Origin: an uncultured Collinsella sp.
Lineage (GTDB): Bacteria; Actinomycetota; Coriobacteriia; Coriobacteriales; Coriobacteriaceae
DNA: 20,429 nt
Reading direction: 5' to 3'
Assembly: GCA_900754445.1 (NCBI GenBank)
Contig: CAAECW010000024.1
Span: 1 to 20,429 of the forward strand
Under the pieces are notes generated by a model that saw only the letters and a list, made by a program, of their open reading frames with translations, ran no database searches and was not told where the DNA came from. Each line of letters starts with the position of its first letter. The stretch's first letter is position 1. The translations under genes were made by a program, and so were the position numbers. Positions 7,391 to 13,988 of this stretch are shown piece after piece.

Positions 7391-8785
7391 ATGACCCAGG
7401 AGACGGTTACGAACGGCACTGAAGCCCTGTTCACTCGCGAAGGCATGCCTCCCGTTAAGGAAATGATCCCGTGTGCCCTTCAGCACGTACTGGCATCGTT
7501 TGCCGGCATCATTACCCCGGCGGTCATCATGGCCGGCGTCTACGGCTTTAATAGCCAGCAGAGCACCGACATCATCCAGGTCGCGCTCATTCTTTCGGCG
7601 ATCGACACGGCCCTTCAGGCTTTCGCCCCCTTCCGTCGCATCGGCGGCGGCCTGCCCATCGTCATGGGCGTTTCGTTCGCGTTCCTGCCGGCCCTGCAGG
7701 CCATGGGTGCCTCGGGCTTTAGCTTTGGTGCACTGCTGGGCGGCGAGATCGTCGGCGGCGCCGTCGCGGTCCTCTTTGGTCTGGCTTACAGCAAGATCAA
7801 GTGGCTGTTCCCGCCCGTCGTGACCGGTACGGTCATCTTCTCCATTGGCGTCTCTCTCTATCCCACGGCTGTCAAGTATATGGCCGGCGGTATGGGTACG
7901 CCGCTGTGGGGCACCCCGCAGGCCTGGTGCGTCGCTCTTATCACCTTCGCCGTGGTCTTTGCGCTCGCCAACTTTGGCAAGGGCACGCTCAAGCTGGGAT
8001 CCGTGTTCTTTGGCATGATCGTTGGTATGATCGTCTCCATCCCCTTTGGCATGATCGACTTCTCCAGCGTCGCCACCGCCCAGGTCTTCGCCCTTCCCAA
8101 GCTCATGCCCTATGCGCTCGAGTTTGATCCCGAGGTCTGCATTACCCTTGCCGTCGTGTTCCCCATGGTTGCCATCCAGGTTATCGGCGACGTCTCTGCC
8201 GCCTGCCTGGGCTCCATCGACCGTATGCCCACCGAGCGCGAGCTCTCCGGCGCTATCGTGTCCCAGGGCCTCACCTCTATGGTCGGCGGCCTGCTGGGCG
8301 GTCTTCCCACCAGCGCCCTTGGCCAGAACGTTGGCATCATCTGCTCCAACAAAGTCGTCAACAAGTGGGTCTTTGTGATCATCGCGGCCGTCTTTGCCAT
8401 CGCCGGTCTGTTTCCGCAGCTCTCTGCCGTCCTTTCCGCTATCCCGCAGCCCGTCATCGGCGGCGCGACCGTCGGCGTCTTTGGCACCATCACCATGAAC
8501 GGCGTGCGCATGTTCACCCGCGAGGGCCTCACGCAGCGCACTACCACTATCGTCGGCACCTCCGTCGTCTTTGGCCTGGGTATCTGGATGGCCAGCGGTT
8601 GCCTTGCCGGCGAGGGTATGCCCGCCTGGGTGTCCACCGTCATCGGCTCCAATGCCGTAACCCCCACCGCCATCATGGCCATTGTCCTTAACCTGATCCT
8701 TCCGCAGACGCCGGTCGTGGCTCAGCACATCGATGCCGCCAAGGACGCTGCCGTGGATCTGGTCTTGCCCGAGAGCAAGAAGTAA
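7391..8785 (+). CDS. NCS2-family nucleobase:cation symporter (purine permease)
   Basis: 464 residues, an integral membrane protein with many hydrophobic segments. NCS2 (NAT) hallmarks: CALQHVLASFAGIITPAVIMAG in TM1 with H32 equivalent to the XanQ histidine, GGGLPIVMGVSFAF, and GQNVGIICSNKV with Q312-N313 matching the XanQ Gln-Asn pair. Odd points: the TM8 motif, normally ExxGD, is QVIGD (Q263, D267), and the next conserved acidic residue (normally xDG) is Q292 in VSQG. Xanthine, urate or another oxidised purine is likely from its place before ssnA-ygfK-xdh; specificity cannot be read from sequence. The start at 7391 has a weak GGTGG ribosome site. It is the first gene of the module and lies 195 bp before ssnA. 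Confidence 0.9.
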   Translation: MTQETVTNGTEALFTREGMPPVKEMIPCALQHVLASFAGIITPAVIMAGVYGFNSQQSTDIIQVALILSAIDTALQAFAPFRRIGGGLPIVMGVSFAFLPALQAMGASGFSFGALLGGEIVGGAVAVLFGLAYSKIKWLFPPVVTGTVIFSIGVSLYPTAVKYMAGGMGTPLWGTPQAWCVALITFAVVFALANFGKGTLKLGSVFFGMIVGMIVSIPFGMIDFSSVATAQVFALPKLMPYALEFDPEVCITLAVVFPMVAIQVIGDVSAACLGSIDRMPTERELSGAIVSQGLTSMVGGLLGGLPTSALGQNVGIICSNKVVNKWVFVIIAAVFAIAGLFPQLSAVLSAIPQPVIGGATVGVFGTITMNGVRMFTREGLTQRTTTIVGTSVVFGLGIWMASGCLAGEGMPAWVSTVIGSNAVTPTAIMAIVLNLILPQTPVVAQHIDAAKDAAVDLVLPESKK

Positions 8786-8801
8786 CCAATTCGGTGCTAT
8801 T

Positions 8802-8963
8802 CGTCGGCGGACGCATCGCCTCGTCCGCCGACGCCATGCGGCGCCAAGCCGCACTTCAAAGGGTTTGTCCCTTTGGTGAAGCGTTGACGGGAGAGGGCCC
8901 GTTTCCGGTGTAGGCCGGCGCTTCGCACTCCGCCATGTCAGAGGTGTCAAACCCCGCCTCTGA
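8802..8963 (+). other. Densely structured intercistronic leader before ssnA (possible cis-acting RNA)
   Basis: Between permease and ssnA, successive hairpins fill the spacer: a perfect 12-bp stem 8802-8813/8822-8833; TGCGGC 8837-8842 with 8848-8853; CAAAGGG 8857-8863 with 8869-8875; a three-way junction closed by GAAGCG 8878-8883 with 8919-8924 and containing ACGGG/CCCGT and CCGG/CCGG hairpins; and TCAGAGG 8938-8944 with 8957-8963, ending six bases before the ribosome site. None has a T-run, so simple termination is unlikely. I cannot match it to a named riboswitch. It may set the ratio of permease to enzymes or sense a ligand. Confidence 0.55.
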
Positions 8964-8980
8964 TGTTGAAGGGAGCATCC

Positions 8981-10336
8981 ATGCTTCTGGTCGCTAACGG
9001 TTCCGTCTTTACCCGCAACGCTCAGACCCCGTTCATTCCAAACGGTGCGGTCGCCATTGACGGAGATACGATCGTCGAAGTGGGCCCCGAGCGCGAGCTC
9101 AAGGCCAAGTACCCGGATGCCGAGTACGTCGATGCCCGGGGCAACCTCATCATGCCCGGACTCATCAACTGCCACACCCACATCTACTCGGGTCTGGCCC
9201 GCGGCCTTGCCATTAAGGGCTGCAACCCCACCAACTTCCTGGAGAATCTTGAGCAGCAGTGGTGGAAGATCGACGACAACCTGACGCTCGACGGCACCAA
9301 GGCCAGCGCCTATGCCACGATTCTGGACTCCATCCGCGATGGCGTCACTACGATCTTCGATCATCACGCGAGCTTCTGTGAGATCCCGGGAAGCCTCTTT
9401 ACCATTAAGGATGCAGCTCAGGAGCTGGGCATGCGTTCGTGCCTGTGCTACGAGGTTTCCGATCGCCGTGGCCAGGAAAAATGCGACCAGGCCATTGCCG
9501 AGAACGCCGAATTTGCCCAGTGGGCCGCCAAGGAGCGTCGCGATAACGACAACCACATGATCGCCGCCATGTTTGGCGGGCATGCCACCTTTACGCTGTC
9601 GGACGAGACCATGGACAAGATGGCCGAGGCCAAAAACGGCCTGACCGGCTTCCACATCCATGTGTGCGAGGGCATGAATGACGTGTGGGACTCCCGCCTC
9701 AACCGCGGTGGCATCAGCCCCGTCGAGCGCCTGCTGCAGCACAACCTGCTTGGTCCCGACACCATGCTGGGCCACTGCATCCACGTGACGCCTGCCGAGA
9801 TGGATATCGTCAAGGAGTCCGGCACCTGGCTGGTCAACAACCCCGAATCCAATATGGGCAACGCCGTGGGCTGCGCCCCCGTGCTCGAGTTCTTCCGCCG
9901 CGGCATCCCCGTGTGCATGGGTACCGACGCCTACACCCACGATATGCTCGAGAGCCTTAAGGTCTTCCTGATCATTCAGCGCCACAACGCTGCCATGCCC
10001 AACGTGGGCTGGTGCGAGGCCATGACGATGCTGTTCGAGAACAACGCCAAGATGGCGAGCAAGTACTTCGATCGCAAGCTTGGTGTGCTCGAGGCCGGCG
10101 CTGCCGCCGACGTTATCGTTATGGACTACAAGCCCTTTACGCCGCTGAGCGAGGAGAACATCGACGGCCACATGCTCTTTGGCATGATGGGCAAAAACTG
10201 CCGCACCACCATCATCAACGGCCGCGTCCTGTACAAGGATCGCGAGTTCGTTGGGATTGATGAGGACAAGATCAACGCGTGGACCATGGCTGAGTCCAAG
10301 AAGCTCTGGAGCACGCTCAACGATTGCACCTACTAA
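8981..10336 (+). CDS. ssnA: SsnA-type putative aminohydrolase (purine deaminase)
   Basis: 451 residues, close to E. coli SsnA. It is a metal-dependent amidohydrolase of the ATZ/TRZ, guanine-deaminase-like group. Metal-site motifs in order: NCHTHIYSGLARG with H65 and H67; FHIHVCEG with H225/H227; LGHCIHV with H265/H268; and MGTDAYTHD with D316. This is a complete deaminase set. SsnA occurs with YgfK and molybdenum hydroxylases in anaerobic purine and urate degradation clusters of gut bacteria; deamination of an aminated purine or purine-derived ring is the inferred reaction. The ATG at 8981 is chosen because AAGGGAG is at 8969-8975; a start at 8963 would overlap this site. It lies between two strongly structured spacers. 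Confidence 0.92.
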   Translation: MLLVANGSVFTRNAQTPFIPNGAVAIDGDTIVEVGPERELKAKYPDAEYVDARGNLIMPGLINCHTHIYSGLARGLAIKGCNPTNFLENLEQQWWKIDDNLTLDGTKASAYATILDSIRDGVTTIFDHHASFCEIPGSLFTIKDAAQELGMRSCLCYEVSDRRGQEKCDQAIAENAEFAQWAAKERRDNDNHMIAAMFGGHATFTLSDETMDKMAEAKNGLTGFHIHVCEGMNDVWDSRLNRGGISPVERLLQHNLLGPDTMLGHCIHVTPAEMDIVKESGTWLVNNPESNMGNAVGCAPVLEFFRRGIPVCMGTDAYTHDMLESLKVFLIIQRHNAAMPNVGWCEAMTMLFENNAKMASKYFDRKLGVLEAGAAADVIVMDYKPFTPLSEENIDGHMLFGMMGKNCRTTIINGRVLYKDREFVGIDEDKINAWTMAESKKLWSTLNDCTY

Positions 10337-10351
10337 TTCACAAGTAGATTC

Positions 10352-10467
10352 ACGCGCGTCGGGTGTTTCGCCGCATTCGACGCGCGTATAGGCGATCTCC
10401 GCGGGGTCGCCGGCGCTGTGCTAGCGCTACACCGTATTTGCGCCCGCCGCGCGGTCTCGCCGGGCGT
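10352..10467 (+). other. Structured intercistronic leader before ygfK
   Basis: The 149-bp spacer between ssnA and ygfK also folds: ACGCGCGTCG (10352-10361) with 10378-10387, 10 bp perfect; a 21-base hairpin 10391-10411 with a nine-pair stem (two GU pairs); a weak GCGCT/AGCGC hairpin around 10413-10426; and GCGCCCG (10440-10446) with CGGGCGT (10461-10467), just before the GAGAGGAG ribosome site. No T-run follows, so termination is not indicated. It may stabilise segments of the mRNA. Confidence 0.45.
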
Positions 10468-10485
10468 TACAGAGAGGAGCTCACT

Positions 10486-13485
10486 ATGAGCGACATCATG
10501 AGGCCGATCCCGTTTTCGCAGCTGATGAACTGGATCATCGAGGAGCACAAGACTCAGGGCGCCGTCTTTGGCGTGCGCAAGATGGTCACGACCAACCAGG
10601 AGGGCGCGCTTCCCATTTTTGACGAGCGCATCGAGACTCCGTTTGGCCCGGCCGCCGGTCCCAACACGCAGCTTGCCCAGAACATCGTGGCCTCTTATGT
10701 GGCCGGTTCCCGCTTCTTTGAGCTTAAGACCGTTCAGGTTATGGACGGCGAGGAGCTCTCCAAGTGTGTGAACAAGCCCTGCATCGTGGCGCAGGACGAG
10801 TGCTACAACTGCGAGTGGTCGACCGAGCTCGAGGTTCCGCAGGCCTTTGCCGAGTACGTGAAGGCATGGTTTGCCTGCCACCTGATCGCTCGCGAGTACG
10901 GCCTGGGCAGCCCGGACGGCTTTGTCTTCAACATGTCCGTGGGTTATGACCTGGAGGGCATCAAGAGCCCCAAGGTCGACGCCTACATCGAGGGCATGAA
11001 GGACGCCAGCGGCTCCGACGTCTGGAACGAGTGCCGCGCATGGGCGCTCGCCAACCTGGACAAGTTTGAGCATGTCGACGCCGCGTTCGTCGAGTCCATC
11101 CCGGCACGCGTCTCCAACTCCATCACCGAGTCTACCCTGCACGGCTGCCCGCCGGCCGAGATCGAGCGCATCGCGACCTATCTGATCACCGAGAAGGGCC
11201 TCAACACCTACATCAAGTGCAACCCCACACTGCTGGGCTATGAGTTTGCCCGTCAGCGTCTGAACGAGCTGGGCTTTGACTACATCGTCTTCGATGACAC
11301 GCACTTCCGCGAGGACCTGCAGTGGGCCGATGCCGTGCCTATGTTCGAGCGCCTGATCGCCCTGTGCGCCGAGCGCGGCCTGGAGTTTGGCGTCAAGCTG
11401 ACCAACACGTTCCCCGTCGACGTGACGAGGAACGAGCTGCCCTCTACCGAGATGTACATGTCCGGCCGTTCGCTGTTCTCGCTGACCATCGAGGCTGCCC
11501 GCCGCATTACCGAGCAGTTTGACGGCAAGCTGCGCATCAGCTACTCCGGCGGTGCCACGGTCTACAACATCCGCGCCCTGTACGATGCCGGCATTTGGCC
11601 CGTCACCCTGGCGACCGACGTGCTCAAGCCCGGTGGCTACGAGCGCTTTAGTCAGATGGCCGGCGAATTTGGCGATCTGGACGGCAAGCCGTTCGCGGGC
11701 GTCTCTCTCGAGGCTGTGACTGCGATCCAGGCTGACTCGCTCACCAACCCGCTCTACAAGAAGCCGCTGCGTCCGCTGCCCGACCGCAAGGTCGCCGGCA
11801 AGAGCCCGCTTTCCGACTGCTTTACCACGCCGTGCCGCACGAGCTGCCCCATCCAGCAGGATATTCCCGCCTACCTGGCGGCTGTTGACGAGGGCCGCTA
11901 CGAGGACGCACTCAACATCATCATCGAGCGCAACGCCCTGCCGTTCATTACCGGCACCATCTGCCCGCATCCCTGCGGCCGTGCCTGCGAGCGTGCGTTC
12001 TACGAGCCCGAGGGCGCCCAGATCCGCGCCAGCAAGCTCAAGGCCGCCCGCGAGGCCATGACCGCCGTGCTGCCCAAGCTGCGCGCCCAGGCCATCGCCA
12101 ACGACGGCGAGCGCAACGTTGCCGTTATCGGCGGCGGCCCGGCCGGCCTGGCGACGGCGTTCTTCCTGACGCGTGCCGGCGTGCCCGTCACCATCTTCGA
12201 GGCCCGCGATTCGCTCGGCGGCGTGGTCCGTCACGTGATCCCCGAGTTCCGTATCGCGAGCGACGATATCTCCCACGATGCCGAGCTCTGCTTGGCCTTT
12301 GGCGCCAAGGTGCGGCTCAACGCTCGCGTGGATTCCATCGACGAACTCAAGGCCCAGGGCTTTACCGACGTGGTCGTGGCCACCGGTGCCTGGATGCCCG
12401 GCTCTGCAGGCTTGGGCGAGGGCGCCGAGCTCGACGTGCTGGAGTTCCTCGAGGCCGCCAAGAAGGGCGAGAAGCTCGAGCTGGGCGAGGACGTCGTCGT
12501 CATTGGCGCCGGCAACACCGCCATGGATGCGGCTCGCGTGGCCAAGCGCCTGGCCGGCGTGAAGAACGTGCGCCTGGTGTATCGCCGCACCAAGAAGCAG
12601 ATGCCCGCCGACGAGGAAGAGTTCGATCTTGCTCTTGCCGACGGCGTTGAGTTCTGCGAGCTGCTGGGGCCCAAGGCACTCAACGGCGCTGTGCTAACCT
12701 GCGACGTTATGGAGCTTGGCGAGCCGGATGCAAGCGGCCGTCGTAGCCCCGTCGCCACGGGCGAGACCGTCGAGCTTTCCGCCACCACGGTGATCTGTGC
12801 CGTGGGCGAGGGCATCGATGCCAGCCTGTACGACGCCGCGGGTGTTGAGCACGACCGTCGCGGCCGTCTTGCCGCCACCTCCACCGGCGTCGAGGGCGTC
12901 TGGGCTGCGGGCGACTGCCGTCGCGGTCCTGCTACCGTGGTCGAGGCTATCGCCGACGCCGCCGAAGTCGCCCGTGCCATCGCCGGCGTGGACTTTAACA
13001 AGTACGCCGACCAGAATGCTCAGGCCGGTCGCGAGGATACCTGCTACGAGCGCAAGGGGTCGCTGTGCCGCGACAAGCGCAACTGCACCAAGACTCGCTG
13101 CCTGGGCTGCGGCTCGGTGTGCGAGGTCTGCTGCGACGTGTGCCCCAACCGCGCCAACGTGGCAATTAAGGTGCCGGGCCTGGCCAAGCATCAGGTCGTC
13201 CATGTCGACGGCATGTGCAACGAGTGCGGCAACTGCGCCGTGTTCTGCCCTTACCAGGAGGGTCGTCCCTACAAGGACAAGCTCACCCTGTTCTGGAGCG
13301 AGGAGGACATGGAGAACTCCGAGAACGAGGGCTTCCTGGCCGTGGACGAGGACCACTTTAAGGTTCGCGTCGCCGGCACGGTCCGCACCGTCTCGGTCGA
13401 TGCCGTCAACACCGGTCTTCCCGAGGCCGTCCGCCTGACCATCAGGGCTGTGCGCGACAACTATTCGTACCTTCTTAAGAAATAG
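10486..13485 (+). CDS. ygfK: YgfK, multidomain flavo-iron-sulfur oxidoreductase (putative selenate reductase subunit)
   Basis: 999 residues, near the E. coli YgfK length, opening MSDIMRPIPF as in that family. Residues 1-430 form a DHODH/dihydropyrimidine-dehydrogenase-like barrel. Then come C445, C450, C454, C493, C497 and C501 (Fer4_20/GltD-type Fe-S site), a FAD Rossmann motif GGGPAG at 549-554, an NAD(P)H Rossmann motif GAGNTA at 674-679, and C-terminal ferredoxin cysteines (C872-C886 and C911, C914, C917, C921). The architecture parallels dihydropyrimidine dehydrogenase, suggesting NAD(P)H-linked ring reduction or electron transfer. The old selenate reductase name is historical; in urate-degrading gut bacteria ygfK belongs to the purine pathway, so a purine-ring role is inferred. 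The ATG at 10486 follows GAGAGGAG; an upstream start at 10363 would lie in the structured spacer. Confidence 0.92.
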   Translation: MSDIMRPIPFSQLMNWIIEEHKTQGAVFGVRKMVTTNQEGALPIFDERIETPFGPAAGPNTQLAQNIVASYVAGSRFFELKTVQVMDGEELSKCVNKPCIVAQDECYNCEWSTELEVPQAFAEYVKAWFACHLIAREYGLGSPDGFVFNMSVGYDLEGIKSPKVDAYIEGMKDASGSDVWNECRAWALANLDKFEHVDAAFVESIPARVSNSITESTLHGCPPAEIERIATYLITEKGLNTYIKCNPTLLGYEFARQRLNELGFDYIVFDDTHFREDLQWADAVPMFERLIALCAERGLEFGVKLTNTFPVDVTRNELPSTEMYMSGRSLFSLTIEAARRITEQFDGKLRISYSGGATVYNIRALYDAGIWPVTLATDVLKPGGYERFSQMAGEFGDLDGKPFAGVSLEAVTAIQADSLTNPLYKKPLRPLPDRKVAGKSPLSDCFTTPCRTSCPIQQDIPAYLAAVDEGRYEDALNIIIERNALPFITGTICPHPCGRACERAFYEPEGAQIRASKLKAAREAMTAVLPKLRAQAIANDGERNVAVIGGGPAGLATAFFLTRAGVPVTIFEARDSLGGVVRHVIPEFRIASDDISHDAELCLAFGAKVRLNARVDSIDELKAQGFTDVVVATGAWMPGSAGLGEGAELDVLEFLEAAKKGEKLELGEDVVVIGAGNTAMDAARVAKRLAGVKNVRLVYRRTKKQMPADEEEFDLALADGVEFCELLGPKALNGAVLTCDVMELGEPDASGRRSPVATGETVELSATTVICAVGEGIDASLYDAAGVEHDRRGRLAATSTGVEGVWAAGDCRRGPATVVEAIADAAEVARAIAGVDFNKYADQNAQAGREDTCYERKGSLCRDKRNCTKTRCLGCGSVCEVCCDVCPNRANVAIKVPGLAKHQVVHVDGMCNECGNCAVFCPYQEGRPYKDKLTLFWSEEDMENSENEGFLAVDEDHFKVRVAGTVRTVSVDAVNTGLPEAVRLTIRAVRDNYSYLLKK

Positions 13486-13496
13486 GCGAGTCTCTT

Positions 13497-13976
13497 ATGG
13501 CCAAATCCATTCAACATAACGTGGCCTACGTTGCCTGCGGAAGCGGTTGCGCCTCCGCAGGCGGCGACGCCCACTGCAGCGAAGGCTGCATTGGCTGTGG
13601 CGCCTGCGTCACGGCCTGCCCCCACGGCGCCATTGCGCTGGTCGATGGCATCGCCCGCGTGGACCGCTCCAAGTGCACGGGCTGTGGCCTGTGCAGCATG
13701 GCGTGCCCGCAGCGCGTGATTGCCTTCGTTCCCGGCTACCAGAACATCCTGGTGCGCTGCAACAACACCGATAAGGGCGCCATCGCCCGCAAGATCTGCG
13801 ACACGAGCTGCATCGGTTGCGGCATGTGCGCCAAAAAGTGCCCTGCCGGCGCTATCCGCATCGAGGACAACTGCGCCCATATCGACGGCGCGGACTGCCT
13901 GTCGTGCGGCATGTGCGCCGTCATCTGCCCGCATGGCGCCATCCACGACCGCACCGGCATCGCCGCCGGCGTGTAG
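13497..13976 (+). CDS. Polyferredoxin with four [4Fe-4S] motifs (RnfB-like)
   Basis: 159 residues with four CxxCxxCxxxC motifs: C31/34/37/41, C60/63/66/70, C105/108/111/115 and C134/137/140/144, enough for four [4Fe-4S] clusters. The N-terminus (YVACGSGCASAGG with C14, C18, C27) and overall pattern resemble the C-terminal part of RnfB-type subunits, but no membrane anchor or signal is seen, so it should be soluble. It starts 11 bp after ygfK and ends 12 bp before the molybdenum hydroxylase gene. In the E. coli cluster the matching position is held by ygfM, a FAD-binding subunit; here the ferredoxin replaces it, so it probably carries electrons between the hydroxylase and YgfK or another acceptor. 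That role is inference. Confidence 0.9.
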   Translation: MAKSIQHNVAYVACGSGCASAGGDAHCSEGCIGCGACVTACPHGAIALVDGIARVDRSKCTGCGLCSMACPQRVIAFVPGYQNILVRCNNTDKGAIARKICDTSCIGCGMCAKKCPAGAIRIEDNCAHIDGADCLSCGMCAVICPHGAIHDRTGIAAGV

Positions 13977-13988
13977 AAGGGAATCACC

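Noticed and set aside
8802..8963. Assigning a named riboswitch (molybdenum cofactor or purine type)
   Set aside because: The stems are clear but I cannot match conserved loop bases of any known class with confidence.
7352..10171. Very long minus-strand open frame (939 codons) opposite the permease and ssnA
   Set aside because: It is the antisense shadow of two well-supported genes in GC-rich DNA; its composition is rich in H, G, A and D with no domain, and it spans a clear intergenic region.
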